Origin: Tulasnella sp. 424
Lineage: Eukaryota > Basidiomycota > Agaricomycetes > Cantharellales > Tulasnellaceae
Direction of reading: 5' to 3'
DNA length: 64,000 nt
Assembly (NCBI GenBank): GCA_019633425.1
Contig: WSUB01000201.1
Location: forward strand, 1-64,000
Under the pieces are notes generated by a model. It was not told the DNA's origin. It saw only the letters and a list, made by a program, of their open reading frames with translations, and did not search any database. The translations under genes were made by a program, and so were the position numbers. Below are positions 30,931-45,629 of the stretch, one piece after another. Position 1 is the first letter of the stretch. Each line of letters begins with the position of its first letter.

Positions 30931-33900
30931 TTAGAGAATGTTAGCTTCCGGGAACAGAGCGGCAAACACCTGGAACATAGAAGCATCAGTTACCGCACAG
31001 CTGGCCCAGGCATATCACCCTCAAACTAACCTCGTCGATCACACTGTAGACAATGTGCTGATTCAGGCGCTTGTTCTGGAGGACAGTGAAGATACGCCTA
31101 GCACCCCTCCGGGCGTTCGAGCGACCAATCATGTTCGCAGCGAGATCTAGAAAAAGAAAAGAGCTGGGTATAATGTCATTAATTAATGTAGCTAAAACGT
31201 ACCTGGCATCAAAGTTGACAGTTTCCGGTTCGCCTCATCTCGCGTTCGAATTTTCTCTTCTGCGGTACGAGGCTCGCTGGGGCCTTTGAGACTACCACCG
31301 GGCCACATGATATTCTTGAATGCATCTACGTATTGGAGTAAATGCGGCTCATCTAGATACGCTTTGGCGACCTCCTTCAGTTTCCTGTCGGTGGTGCTCG
31401 GTGATCAGGGAAAGCGGTACGAGGAAGGAAAATAACAATCTTACCTTTCAATGGTGCCGCCGAGAACTTGTTGCAAAATAATAACAACTGCCTGCTTCCG
31501 CAGCCAGTTATTTTTCTTGTCCAATTCAAAAACGGCGAGAATGAGGTCACAGATAGGAGCGGTAAACGAGCTCAGGCCACTCTCGCCTTCCAGTGGCTTC
31601 AAATCCCCCGACGATAATCTGAGCAGGGTCTCCTCTGGAGGAATAGTCCTTCCGAGTTCACCACCCTGTGACTTCGACTTGGCTTTGAGAGCTTGTTCAA
31701 TTAGGTCCTCATCGTGGACACCTGAGCCAGCTATCCCCGCAAACTCCGCTGCCTGCTTATTCAATCGTTGAATCATCACGTCCAACATCGAAGGTCCAAA
31801 AAACATGTCGTCGATGCTTTCCGCAACTGATCGGTACATGTTCCGGACCAATCCTTGTCCAGGTATAAGCCCAGAAAGGCTCGTGGAGGAACGATTCTTG
31901 GTGGTGAGCGAGCCAGAAGGTCCTCCGGTACGTGAAAGAAATGATCGGAGCTCGTCGCTTTCGCAGACTAGGGGCACTTTGATAAGAGCCTAGAAAGTCC
32001 GAGTTGAGTGGTGGGTCCACCGAGCACAAAACCACACTGACCTGCATGTATTTTTCCAGTTGACTCCTTCGCGTGTCCACGAACGAGTTCGACAACGAGG
32101 TGACCAATCTCTTCGGCGGGAACTCGAGGGTACGAACCATCACGAATTTGTCCCTAAGCTTTTGATGCAGTGACCAAAACTCGTTATACCGCCGAGCTAC
32201 AATCCATCCTGATGCGAAGGTCCCATCGGTAGCAAGTTGCTGCACTTCGACAAAGTATCTAACCACTTGTTTTCCGGGAGCAGTAGGATCGTCTGCTGAT
32301 GATGTGGAGTTGGTGATGGCAATGCGAGTTCGTTCGGGTACCAGTCGATTGTCAGATTCTTGCTGCTCATACTGCGAGCGTTGGAAGCTCAATTCTCTCA
32401 TCTCCCGCTCCATGGACGCTTTAGACCGATGAAGGATTTTGAGCTCCTGACCATCTCCTGTTAATTCGGCCTTGCGAGTAAGAGCGTCGAGAATCGTTTC
32501 TTGAGCCTGGAGCTTGGATATCTTTTCAGTTAATCGCTCAATCTCGTAGGAAAGCTGAAGATCTCCAGGAGCAGCGATTTGGACGCTTCCGCCTATCGGA
32601 CCGTGGCCTCCTAGTTGCCCAAGGTGGTCTCGATCCTCGTCTTCATCCTCAAAAATCTGGCTACTTGGACGGCCGTCATAGGATTGCCGACGACTGTGCC
32701 GAATGTCGACAGCACTCGAGTCGAGACTTGGGGAGTAGGCCCGGCCGTCGGAGCCAAAGCTCGTTCTCCGGACTTCACTGCGGCCTCCTCCAGAACGAAT
32801 ACTCTCGTTCTCCGTGGCTATTATATCGGTCAGGGCAGCTTGCAGCGCGTCAATGGTCTCTTGTTGAACGAGCGGATCCACACCATCGCCTTCGTCGTCG
32901 TCGTCGAAAAGGGGGGCGCGAGGGGCTTCATTTCCAGGAGAGATGAGGAATGTTAGGTTACTCCCTGACGGCTTTGGTGTGGGCATTCCAATCGTAGATC
33001 CCGACAGCGGCGTTTGCGGTGCATCTGCTAAGAGAGGACTTGGGATACTCCCCGCAGAGGGTGAAGTGGTCGCAGGAGGTGCTGTATCCGTCCGCGCGAG
33101 AGGCTTCGGTGGGATGATGAAAGTGGGTCGTGAATTCCCGGTCCTCGAACGTAGATTGGAAGGTCGGATAATCGATGCCGAGGGGGAAGGCTCTGCGGGG
33201 CTCTGCAAGACGAGAGGAGGTGCTGGATTCATGCTTTTCCCGTTCGCCTCCGAATCCGAAACTACTTTGAACCACAGTTCGCTCGTTTTAAAATCTTGGA
33301 AATCCTCTTCCATAGCCCTCTGCACTTCACGTTGAGCAAGTAAAACGCTGTTCCGGACTTTCTTCTCGCGCACCGCGGAGGCCGTTCGTGAGGGGTCGTG
33401 AACGTAGGCTTTGACGGCATCGATGTGTCTCTGGCTGATAGCACCGAGCTTGGTAAGACTGGAAGGATTGGAAAAATAGAGCTCGTCGATCATCGTCATG
33501 TCTCCTCGGATAGTTGCGGAGGCGGAAGGGAGCCCGGGCAACCCGCTGATTGGATCGTCGTCGGAGGGCTCTGAATCCGATTGGTCGGACTCCACATCTT
33601 CCAATGGGTTCTTGAACGTTTCGACGGTCAACCAGAACTGCACTGGGAGGGACTTATCCCGCCTGTCCATAAACTCCATGAAATACGATAGCGACGTTGG
33701 GCTGGAGAGAACGTCTCGCAGGGATAGACCTTGAGCATCACGATCATCATGGATAACGGATTGTCTCTAAAATGATTTGATGAGCGATGACATCCAGGCC
33801 GAACAAACTTTGTCTACTCACACCATCATCATCATCTGCACCTCCAAGGAGGGCGATACGACTCTCAACGTGGCGCTTCGCATTATACAGTCGATCAAGG

Positions 33901-35221
33901 TACGCAACCACGTCTGACGCCTTCTCCCCATTGATGAGCTCCTCATTCTCGTGATTCGCGAGCAAGATTCGAGTCCTTCGGATCTCTCCAACGACGTCGT
34001 TTTTTAGTCTTCTAGCGTCCAACAGTGAGTCGCATCGGTTGATGCTCTGAATGAATGAGTCAAATTGCCGGGCAGCAGTTCGGGATGTGATGTTCTCCAT
34101 CCGCTTGGGGGCGGTCCCAGTTTGTACAGACATCGAGAGTCCCGAAGAAGTGGCTGATTGGGCTTCCAAAATATTCCGAACTTTCGATATCAACTTCCTA
34201 GGGCGGTTTGTCAAACCAATGTGTCATGAAAGATATTATGAACACTTACTGCTGTCGGATAGCTGCTCCAGCCTACATAAATACAAGGTTAAACGGGTCC
34301 ATCGCGCTTGCAGAATGTACTCACAGCTTGGTCGATGGTCTTGTTCCAAAAATCGGGGTCGGCAAGCATCTCCGTCACTGAACTCAAGACCACGCAGGCA
34401 ATAATCTCTCTCGCCACTATCATGACGCTCTGGCTCTGGATCTCCTTGTCGGGTATCACAAGAGGTAGCACCTTCTCTACCAGCATCCTAAGATGGGCCT
34501 GTTCCGTCTGTTTGGTTACAGGCGAGGAGAGGTTCTCGACGGCAGGATGCAGCTTCCCCCCTTTCCCTGCATAGCGACTGGCGAGGAGTAAGTCGAGTTC
34601 ATCGGATTGTGACAAATGGCGCTCTATGCCGACTCCACGCAGTGCCATCTCTGACTGGCGAAAGCGTTCCACATGGGAGGTGATTTTCGGCAGGATGCGG
34701 TGGACAATGAGTGACGGGAGATCCAGTAATTCGACTCGGCTCAGGATGATAGTAAGCGCGGAGTGAATGGTGTCGTCGAGAGCGGACGGGAAAGATGTGG
34801 AGGGGGAAATCTTGCTGTACCATACGAGGACGAAGTCTCGGATGATGTTTTCAATGATCTCCTCTAGGAGGTTTGAGATGTCGGGGGAATCAGGTAGTAG
34901 GGGTGGGTGGGAGCTCCGCGAGGTCGCTGAGGATGACCACTTCGAGCGTATGAGGACTGCTTGCCACGCTGCGGGAGTGGAAAATATCAAGGGCCGTGCA
35001 GCATGTCGCAGGGTCTCGTGTGGGCCTTTCGTTCGGCCGAGGGAGGCAAGTATCCATGCTACACCGATATTGGATGTGAACGCAAAGATGACGAAACCGA
35101 ATAGGAACGCAGGCGAAAGGATGAATAGGGCGATGGGTGATAGCAGGATCCTTGCCGCTACTGGGACGCTGGCTGCCACGAGGCCACCGAGCACGAGAAC
35201 CTGCCAGCTAACTTGATGCAT
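30931..35221 (-). CDS. MDM1: PXA-RGS-PX-nexin C sorting nexin (Mdm1/SNX13-type)
   Basis: Eight exons: 35221-34325, 34272-34250, 34197-33822, 33766-32042, 31989-31445, 31384-31203, 31146-31031 and 30969-30931. All phases agree, giving about 1300 residues. Two membrane segments sit at the N-terminus (VLVLGGLVAASVPVAARILL and IALFILSPAFLFGFVIFAF). The PXA domain follows (residues about 120-330), then an RGS-type region starting SLRDVLSSPTSLSYFMEFMDRR (about 450). A disordered middle and a coiled-coil stretch (LSYEIERLTEKISKLQAQE) come next. The PX domain has VVRYFVEVQQL, IVARRYNEFWSLHQKL and FPPKR. The nexin C-terminal domain ends FAALFPEANIL. Yeast Mdm1 and animal SNX13/14/25 are ER-anchored tethers at vacuole/lysosome and lipid-droplet contacts; the PX domain binds phosphoinositides. 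Exon 2 is only 23 bp. The start was chosen so that the first membrane segment follows directly. Confidence 0.9.
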
Positions 35222-35563
35222 GCCAGGACTATGCGCCCTGTAAATAAGGATTATAATTATCAAGAACAACTGTCCAGCTAGAGTGGTGGGACTTGCCTCT
35301 AACCCCTAATTCGAAATCCCCGTAGTTCGTACACAAGAGGAGCTTCGACGGCGAAAAGGAATACAAGGGTTCCAACGAAGACTTCCTCTGCAGCCAGTTG
35401 TGAGCGGAGATTACGACGGTTCCGTGATCCAGACGGACGTACGGGTCGGGTTGACGTTTCTTGCTGTGGCGGTTGTGGCTGGGAGCGAGGCGACAAGCAG
35501 GCAAATCGCTCCCACGGTTGAAGTCTGCCGACATTTCTTCCTTCACCGCGACGACCAGCAGAA
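35222..35563. promoter_or_regulatory. Divergent promoter region (sorting nexin / RVB2)
   Basis: The two flanking genes are transcribed away from each other and their start codons are about 340 bases apart, so this region must hold both promoters. No clear TATA box is visible. A minus-strand frame ending at 35299 is discussed among the rejected items. Confidence 0.5.
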
Positions 35564-37347
<1,784 letters not shown>

Positions 37348-37450
37348 CTTCGTACTGTACAACCACAAATAAAATCGAGCATGCACCGGGGCCAATGCCC
37401 CAGCTTTGGGTAACAACTTGTCCTCCAAGCGAACGTACAACATCCATTGA

Positions 37451-38919
37451 TCAGGTGACCTCCTTCCCGACGTCCCACTCTCGAATGGCACCGCGCTTGA
37501 TGTACCTCACGTCCAGCGCGGTGGGCTGTTCCACGCCCAGTCTGATCCGACGAGCCCGCTCGTCCTCTTCCATTTCTTCCTCATCGTCCTTGTGTTTCCG
37601 TTTCTTTTTCTTCTTCTTTTCATCCTTCGCAAGTTCCTTCTCCCTTCGCTTCCGCTCTTTATCATCCTTCCGCTGCTTGACTAGCTCAAGCATAACATTC
37701 CAATGATCGAACGCGCCTTCGGGAATCAGCTCGTTGACGGAGGTCGTTGCCGGGGTTTCGACGTCTAGCATCGGGTCGTAAGCCGGGTCAAAGTACTTGT
37801 CCATTTTCGATGGGATCGGTGCAGAGGGACCTGGCTCGGGAGTTGGGGAACGGGACACTCGAACGGTGGACTTGGCGAGGGGGTGCTGCTGGCTGCTGGA
37901 TGCCGAATTGGTAGCGAGGGTGAGTTGTGGAGTAGCAGCACCGGAGGAGCGAACTGGGCTAGCGTCGCGTCGTCGCCGCTCTTTCGACCTTGAGCGGGAT
38001 GTGCGCCGCTTTGACCGGTCTTCACGAGATGGGGAAGTCGAACGACGACTGTCTTCGTCCCGCCGTCGACGTTTGCGCCGGTCCCGGTCTCCGTCTCTGC
38101 TACGACTCCTTCGTCTTGAGGAACGATCATCATCCTTATGACGACGAGTTGGAGAACGAGATCGTGACCTTCGGCGCCTTTCGCGCTCCGAGTCTAAGGG
38201 GCTGCGCTCCCTGCTCCGAGATCTATCCCTCTTGGACCTGTGGTGACGGGAGGAGCCCCCTCGCGGTTCGTCCCGATATTCATCATACTCGGTCTGCTTG
38301 CCCTTCCCCTTGGAACGACGCCTCGCATCCTCATCGTCTGACCGATCGCGTTTGCGGGATTCGTAGTCGGGGTCAACACCTCTGTGATGGGAGGAGCGAT
38401 TCCGAGAGGGGTCGGGAGAGTGGCTGCGCTGTGCATCACTGGGCCGGTTGGCACGTAGGTTTCCTCCCATAAGCCGCTTCAGACGGCCTCCGGCAGCCTC
38501 GTTGGCCCTCGCACGCCTCAGCTTCCTCTCCTCCTCCTCCTGAACTTCCTTGGCAGATGCTGCAGCCCGAGCCTGAGTCTCGATGACGACGGCATTGTGC
38601 TCGTCTACCGTTTTTATTATTGCGGAGAGAAAGCGCTTGTTGGGTCTTGGCTTGTTCTCCGGTCTACACAGCAGTAAACCCAAAGTCAGCTCTAGTGACA
38701 CTATGATGGATCGTAGGCCTTGACTTACTCTTCAGGATAATAGGCTCTGACGCCCTCTTTGCCAAGGTATTTCTCCTCCTTCCGTTTTGCTTCCCGCAGG
38801 ATGAGGTCTGCCACATGCTTGTCGAGATCGTCGTCTGGGACTTCAGAGGAAAGTGAGGTGCCCAGCTGTGCTCGTACTAGGTTGGATACCACCGACGAGA
38901 GGGATGATGAGCTTGCCAT
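37451..38919 (-). CDS. RS-rich nuclear protein, probably RNA-processing
   Basis: Two exons, 38919-38729 and 38663-37451, are joined across a 65-bp intron (GTAAGT...TGTAG), giving about 467 residues. The ATG at 38919 begins a conserved-looking N-terminus (SSVVSNLVRAQLG, DLDKHVADLILREAKRKEEKYLGKEG, YYPE, NKPRPNKRFLSAIIKTVDEHN). The middle is dominated by RS, RD and RER dipeptides, typical of proteins that enter nuclear speckles and contact the spliceosome. The C-terminus has MDKYFDPAYDPMLDV, a Lys-rich coiled segment (KERKRREKELAKDEKKKKKKRK) and ALDVRYIKRGAIREWDVG. I do not recognise the family, and a splicing or transcription-coupled role is inferred from composition only. Confidence 0.8.
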
Positions 38920-39179
38920 CTTGGGCCGCCTTCCGGAGCGAGGGTGGTGTTGGATGAAGCATTCATGGTCTGGACTGGCACCCGTCACACGGAGCAGTGG
39001 TGTGACAAGCGTGACCGTGCTGATACAAGGTCGGGTAGCACACGCCACCTGGCACCACCGCTCTCATTAGATGTTAAGCTTAACTAGACAAAGGTCGAGG
39101 CGGTGTCATTCTTTATTTATCCTGCCTTTAGTATCACCTAACGGCCAGTGAAATTGCATCAGAAACAGCCAAACCACCG
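38920..39179. other. Intergenic; promoter side of the RS-rich gene
   Basis: Nothing further is seen. At 39180 the first unit of the cupredoxin tandem array begins with the motif ATGCTGAACAACAATTGT that recurs at the head of the units. Confidence 0.4.
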
Positions 39180-39888
39180 ATGCTGAACAACAATTGTCCT
39201 CATGAAGCTCTTTTAACCATTTGGAACCAAACAAACGTCAGCAACGGCCACCCCGGAGCCACCTCAATCACTAACCCAGCCCAAATCTCTTTACATAACT
39301 CGTACCATCCTCGAGTTCCTTTCAGCGCTCCGTCTCGATCATTTCTGTACGCTGTACGGTTTGCAAGATCTAACCCCGTTCCCAATACGTCCGTCTTCGT
39401 GCCCGACGGACTAACCCATACCGAGCAGATGCCAAGACTCCTTTAACGGGCGGAATATCTGATACCGCTTTTATTACGATCGCTGAGTGGGGTGATAACC
39501 TGCAGGTCACCCAATGTACACTGCCGTTCGGGTAGAGCGGCTAGCACCGCCATAGCCAATCGCCGCGCGCTGTTCACGGGTGCTCAGACTCGCTTGCGAT
39601 GATCATGAAACTTATACGAGCCCCGTACTAAACAAACCTGTGGTCCTGGATTTCTATAGGATTATTAATGACACAGGGTTCCAAACTGCTCTACGAACGG
39701 GGGCTTTCACGTTCCCATTAGAACGGCGAGGAGGAGGTGGCGAAGACGATGCCGTCCGTTGGGTTCCTTCGGAGTTGCTTGTCACAGAAGATTACACTCA
39801 AACCCATTTCTCTGGTATTGCAACGCTTGATTACATCCACGGCTTCGTCGGTCACACGGGCGAAAGCCAAGCTCGCCGGGACCAGAAA

Positions 39889-39900
39889 CTGCAGCTGCAG
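39889..39900. promoter_or_regulatory. CTGCAGCTGCAG palindrome upstream of cupredoxin copy 1
   Basis: A perfect 12-bp palindrome with an E-box core (CAGCTG) lies about 180-190 bases before the ATG and about 70 before the TATA box. The same palindrome sits at the same place in copies 3 to 6 and is damaged only in copy 2 (about 42225). A shared activator site is a reasonable inference. Confidence 0.5.
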
Positions 39901-39967
39901 TGCTTCTCGGTCCCACAGGCCGGATGAAGTGCCGCGAGTGAAGGCTGAGCTATAGTGCATTGCAGGA

Positions 39968-39974
39968 TATAAAA
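39968..39974 (+). promoter_or_regulatory. TATA box of cupredoxin copy 1
   Basis: TATAAAA lies 113 bases before the ATG, followed by a CT-rich leader (CTCTTCTCTTCTC). Equivalent boxes precede the other copies (for example 44769-44775). Such strong core promoters suit highly expressed secreted proteins. Confidence 0.7.
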
Positions 39975-40080
39975 GAGCACGCCCCATTTCCTCTCTACTC
40001 TCCATCAACACTCTTCAACTCCTCTTCTCTTCTCTTTAGATCCTCTTCTTCCAACCTTTACTTCAATCTCCCTTTTAATC

Positions 40081-40825
40081 ATGCTTTTCACGACCATTCT
40101 CACCGCATCCCTCGCCATCTTGTCTTCCGCTGTCTTCGGCGAGGCCAGAAAGTCCAAAACCCACGACGTCATTGTCGGCGGAGCCGCTGGGCTTGTCTAC
40201 ACGCCAAACCAAGTTCACGCACAAGTCGGAGACCACGTCAAGTTCCACTTCCAGTTCAAGAATCACACCGTCACTCAGAGCTCCTTTGACTACCCTTGCG
40301 AGCCTCTAAAGGGTGGCTTCGACTCAGGATTGTAAGTTCGAACTCCACTCCACTCGGAACGTGCGGGGTCGTCTGACAAAGCTTCCTCCCTTAAGCATGC
40401 CCGTTGGAATGGATGATAAGAACGGACCTACTTTCACCATTGAGGTCAAGAATGTGCGTCTATCCCAAGGTTGCGGCATCACTGCTTTGTGCTGATGCAT
40501 ATTGGTTCTATAGGAAGATCCCATCTGGGTTCATTGTGAACAGGTCGGCCACTGCCCCTCTGGTATGGTCTTTGCTGTGAACGCGCCCAAGAAAGGCAAC
40601 ACCTTCAAGAAGGTAAGCGGCTTGTACGACACCCACGCTTAGCGGTTGCTCACGCTCTCCTTCCTCTAGTTCCTCAAAATGGCCAAGGCGTCCGGAGACA
40701 ACGAATATCACGACGGAGGCTCTTACAAGCGCAGCGACGATGATGCCGAGGAAGATGTCGAGGAAAAGCGCAGCCTCCTCTCCCGCATCACGGGCAAGCG
40801 TGGTGTCGTCGAACTTGAAGCCTAA
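40081..40825 (+). CDS. Secreted cupredoxin-like protein, array copy 1
   Basis: Four exons, 40081-40331, 40396-40453, 40514-40612 and 40670-40825, give 187 residues. A signal peptide (MLFTTILTASLAILSSAVFG) precedes one cupredoxin domain (about residues 27-128). The type 1 copper ligands are all present: His62 (KNHTVTQ), Cys111 (WVHCEQ), His116 and Met121 (GHCPSGM). Cys73 and Cys117 would form the usual disulfide. The C-terminal tail is acidic and carries three Lys-Arg pairs (156-157, 169-170, 179-180), which are Kex2-type cleavage sites. There is no GPI-anchor signal or membrane segment, unlike many fungal serine-rich cupredoxins. The protein is probably secreted and copper-binding; a redox partner or substrate is not evident. 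This is the first of six near-identical copies. Confidence 0.9.
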
Positions 40826-42410
40826 GGGCAGCCCCTGTTGAATCTTAACGGACACGCTTCTCCTGTATGAATATGGACTTGCCTCATGTTTTGACGACCG
40901 CTTTCATGTTTCCTCACTTTGTACTTTGTTTTGATGGACCTTCACGTTCCTTACGGACAGCTGTGACTGAAAAATGATCATTCTGTACATTCTTGATATG
41001 AGCATGCGTGTGGGGCTGAGAATTTGAGCCATCCGACTACGTTCTGATAGACCAGTGAAAATCCTAGCAGCTCAGGGAAGTTCAAACGGAGGGAGGGGTT
41101 ACATTTCGGGGACAGACGTCGAAACACTGGAGGCCAGGAGATTTAGAGCTGAAAACTGTTTCCCTCCGAAATGGCGGACGTATAGAAGTTGAATGGGCTG
41201 TGGAGATGCCAGTAATCAGTAGACCCGGGAAAAAGTTTCCATCATTTCCTTTGCGAGCGGAGGTCAAGCTGGCCGGTACCCAAGCTGATTTAGAGATGGC
41301 CGGGTCACGCAAAATTCACACAAACGTTCAAGCGGATGCACGTTCCAAAATTTAGTTGCCCAGTTGTCAATACTTGGCGTTCTCTAAATATAGGGGCGTC
41401 GTTATGTAACCTAAAGGGATCACTCACACACGCCACTTCCCCTTTGCTAGCCGTACACTCGACTTTTCTCGCAGCCTCCTCTCCTCAAACGTAACGAGGA
41501 TAGTTAGTTGAGCCGATGCTGAACAACGATCGTTCTCATGAGGCTCTTCATACAACTACCCGGAACCAAACAATGGTCAGCAAGGGTCACCCGGAGCCAC
41601 CCCAATCCCCAGAACGGTCCGGATCTCCTTGAATGGCTCTAAAATACAATCCTCGAGTTCCTGGTTCTGTCTCTCAGCGCCCCGTCTCGATCATGTCTGT
41701 ATCCTGTACGGGGTCCAAGATCCAACCCCGTTCCCAATACGCCCGTCTCGTGCCCAACCAATCCCAAGCAGATGTCAAGACTCCTATAACAGGCGGAATA
41801 TTAAATGCCGCTTTTTTTACGATCGGTGAATGAGGTCATAACCTGCAGGTCACGATGCGCCAAGGTACACTGCCGTTCGGGTAGAGCGGCGAGCACCGCC
41901 ACAGCCGATCGACGCTGTTCGCTATGTAGTGCTCAAACTCGCTTGCGATGATCATGAAACATATACTAGCCTCGATCTAAACAAGCGCGTGGTTCTAGAT
42001 TTGTATAAGATTATGAATGACAGAGGATTCTACGAACGGGGGCTTTCAGGTTCTCAATGAAACGGGGAGGACAGTGGTGGCGAAGATGATACTGCCCGTT
42101 ATGTTCCTTCCGAGTTGCTTTTAGGAGACTAAGCTCAAGCCTATTTCTTCGGCATTGTGACGCTTGATTACATCCACGGCTTCGTCGGTCACACGGGCCA
42201 AAGCGAAGCTCGCCGTGACCAAAGCTGCAGCGCTTCCCGGTCCCACAGGCCAGATGACGTGCCGCGATCGAAGGCTGAGCTATAGTGCTTTTCAGGATAT
42301 AAAATAACACGTCCTATCTGCTCTCTACTTCCAATCAACACTCTTCAGCTACTCTACTCTTCTCTTTACATCCTCTTCTTCCAACACTTACTTCAATCTC
42401 CATTTTAATC

Positions 42411-43155
42411 ATGCTTTTCACGACCATTCTCACCGCATCCCTCGCCATCTTGTCTTCTGCTGTCTTCGGCGAGGCCAGAAAGTCCAAAACCCACGACGTC
42501 ATTGTCGGCGGAGCCGCTGGGCTTGTCTACACGCCAAATCAAGTTCACGCACAAGTCGGCGACCACGTCAAGTTCCACTTCCAATTCAAGAATCACACCG
42601 TCACTCAGAGCTCCTTTGACTACCCTTGCGAGCCTCTAAAGGGTGGCTTCGACTCAGGATTGTAAGTTCGGACTCCACTCGACTCGGAAGGTACGAGGTC
42701 GTCTGACAACGCTTCTTACCTTAAGCATGCCCGTTGCAATGGACGATAAGAACGGACCTACCTTCACCATCGAGGTCAAGAATGTACGTCTATCCCAAGG
42801 TTGCGGCATCACTGCTTTGTGCTAATGCCTATTGGCTCTATAGGAAGATCCCATCTGGGTTCACTGCGAACAGGTCGGCCACTGCCCCTCCGGTATGGTC
42901 TTTGCTGTGAACGCGCCCAAGAAAGGCAACACCTTCAAGAAGGTAAGCGGCTTGTACGACATACACGCTTAGCGGTTGCTCACGCCCTCCTTCCTCTAGT
43001 TCCTCAAAATGGCCAAGGCGTCCGGAAACAACGAATACCACGACGGAGGCTCTTACAAGCGCAGCGAAGATGATTCCGAGGAAGATGTCGAGGAAAAGCG
43101 CAGCCTCCTCTCCCGCATCACGGGCAAGCGTGGTGTTGTCGAACTTGAAGCCTAA
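42411..43155 (+). CDS. Secreted cupredoxin-like protein, array copy 2
   Basis: Exons 42411-42661, 42726-42783, 42844-42942 and 43000-43155; 187 residues. The first exon encodes the same peptide as copy 1, while the second exon starts MPVAMDD instead of MPVGMDD and the tail reads SEDDSEEDVEEKR. All copper ligands and the three Lys-Arg pairs are retained. The upstream CTGCAGCTGCAG palindrome is reduced to GCTGCAGCG, so regulation of this copy may differ. Confidence 0.9.
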
Positions 43156-44689
43156 GGGCTGCCCCTGTTGAATCTTAATGGACCCGCTTCTCCTGTATGA
43201 ATATGGACTTGCCTCATGTTTAGTTTGACGCCCGCTTCATGTTTTCTCACTTTGTACTTTGTTTTGACGGACCTTCACGTTTCCTACGGACAGTTGTGAC
43301 TGAAAAATGATCATTCTGTACATTTTTGGTGGACATGCTTGTGGGATTCAGAATCCGAGCCATCCGACTACCCCCTCATAGACCAACGAAAAGGCCTAGC
43401 AGCCCAAGGAAGCGTTCAAATAGAGTGAGGAGTTATATTTCATGGACCAAAGTCTGCCCGTCGACGTATTTCTGGCAACCAGGACCCAACGCACCATTAT
43501 TTCCAATATAATGAGATTCGCCCCGTTTGGGTGTTTCTGTGCCACGAGTCTCCGTGTCTTGAAACGGTGCAACAACTTAATGAACGTCCCGCAGTCCGCG
43601 AACAAACGAGAATCCGAAGCCAATGCCTTGAACGTATGAGGCCGAGATTCAGCAAGTGTATAGATACCCAAGTTTGGCCCCTAAACGACACAGCCATCGC
43701 GTCATTGGTAAGTGATTTAGAGCTCTCCACCATCCCTGAATGTCTCAGCCATGATCAGTGGTCGGAATGCAATTGCAACCTTTCATTTTGCTTTTCCATT
43801 CAAAGGATAAGTTTGTACCTTCCCTGCTATACCCGACTCTCTTATATGAAACATGGAGCGGAATTATACGAATGAACATTTGAGAGGGTAGGATCGAATG
43901 ACCCATGGCTAGACTCCAGAACGGGCGCTTCATGCGTGTGACACGGAGCGAGGGGTTTCGAAGGATGAAAGTTCGAGAGGAGGGCTCAGAGCACTACGCG
44001 GAGTAGCGGCAAACGAGGATGCGAGTCGATGCTGAACAGCAACTGTTCTCATGAAGCTCTTTGACCACCCGGAACCAAAAAAAGGTCAGTAATGGTCACC
44101 CAGAGCCACTCATTAGATAATTCGTATCGTCTTCTAGCTCCTCAGCGCTCCGTCTCGGCCATGTCCGCACGCTGTACGGGTTACAGGACCCAACCCCGCT
44201 CCCGATTCGTCCATCCTCGTGCCCAGCGGACTAACCCATACCGAGCAGATGCCAAGACTCCTTTCACGGGCAGAACATCGAATACCGCTTTTAGTTACGA
44301 TCGCTATGTGGCGTGGTAACCTTCAAGTCGCGCCAATGTACACTGCCGTCCGGGTGGGAGCGGCTAGCACCGCCACAGCCAATCGCCCCTGTTCATTCGT
44401 GCTCAGACTCGCTTGCCATGATCATGAAACCTATACGAGCTCCAGGCTAAACAAACCTGTGGCTCTGGATTTGTATAGGATTATCAATGATAGAGGGTTC
44501 CAAAGTACTCTACAAATGGAAGCTTTCAGGTCCCAATGAAACGGTGAGGTGGCGAAGACGATCCTGTCCGTTGGGTTCCTTCTGAGGTGCTTGTCACAGA
44601 AGATCAAACTCAAGGCTATTTCTTTGGTATTGCAATGTTTGATTATATCCACGGCTTCGTCGGGCACGAGAAGCTTGCCGTGACCAAGA

Positions 44690-44701
44690 CTGCAGCTGCA
44701 G
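44690..44701. promoter_or_regulatory. CTGCAGCTGCAG palindrome upstream of cupredoxin copy 3
   Basis: Same palindrome and spacing as in copy 1, within a conserved context of GACCAAGA before it and a CCCACAGGCCAGATG block after it. Confidence 0.5.
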
Positions 44702-44886
44702 TGCTTTTCGGTCCCACAGGCCAGATGCAGTACCGCGAGTGAAGGCTGAGCTATTGTTCATTGCAGAATATAAAAGAGCACGTCCGATTTGCTCTCTACT
44801 CCTCATCAACACTCTTCATCTACTCTACTCTTCTCTTCTCTTTAAATCCTTTTCTTCCAACCCCTACTTCAATCTCCATTTTAATC

Positions 44887-45629
44887 ATGCTTTTCACGAC
44901 CATTCTCACCGCATCCCTCGCTATCCTGTCTTCCGCTGTCTTTGGCGAAGCGAGGAAGCCCAAAACCCATGACGTTATTGTCGGCGGAGCCGCTGGACTT
45001 GTCTACACGCCAAACCAAGTGCACGCAAAAGTCGGAGACCACGTCAAGTTCCACTTCCAGTTCAAGAATCACACCGTCACCCAGAGCTCCTTTGACTATC
45101 CTTGCGAGCCTCTAAAGGGTGGCTTCGACTCAGGATTGTAAGTTCGGACTCCACTCGACTCGGAAGGTGTGAGGTCGTCTGACAAAGCTTCTTCCTAAGC
45201 ATGCCCGTTGCAATGGATGCGAAGAAGTCGCTCACCTTCACCATTGAGGTCAAGAATGTGCGTCTACTCCAAGGCTGCGGCATCACTGCTTTGTGCTAAT
45301 GCCTATTGGTTCTATAGGAAGATCCAATCTGGGTTCACTGTGAACAGGTAGGCCACTGCCCCTCCGGTATGGTCTTCGCTGTGAACGCGCCCAAGAAAGG
45401 CAACACCTTCAAGAAGGTAAGCCGCTTATACGACACCCGCGCTTGGCTGTTGCTCACGCTCTCCTCCCTCTAGTTCCTCAAAATGGCCAAGGCGTCCGGA
45501 AAGAACGAATATCATGACGGAGGCTCTTACAAGCGCAGCGAAGATGATGCCGAGGAAGATGTTGAGGAAAAGCGCAGCCTCCTCTCCCGCATCACGGGCA
45601 AGCGTGATGTCGTCGAACTTGAAGCCTAA
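44887..45629 (+). CDS. Secreted cupredoxin-like protein, array copy 3 (subtype B)
   Basis: Exons 44887-45137, 45200-45257, 45318-45416 and 45474-45629; 187 residues. It forms a subtype with copy 5: RKPKTHDV in place of RKSKTHDV, HAKVGD, MDAKKS in the second exon, GKNEYHDGG and KRDVVELEA at the end. Copper ligands and all three Lys-Arg pairs are conserved. The ATG was chosen at the signal peptide; an upstream in-frame ATG at 44761 lies before the TATA box and would not be transcribed. Confidence 0.9.

Noticed and set aside
39580..39927. 115-residue plus-strand frame upstream of cupredoxin copy 1 (ACDDHETYTSPVLNKP)
   Set aside because: The same block recurs before every copy, but the frame is broken by indels in the others, so it is noncoding promoter-proximal sequence.
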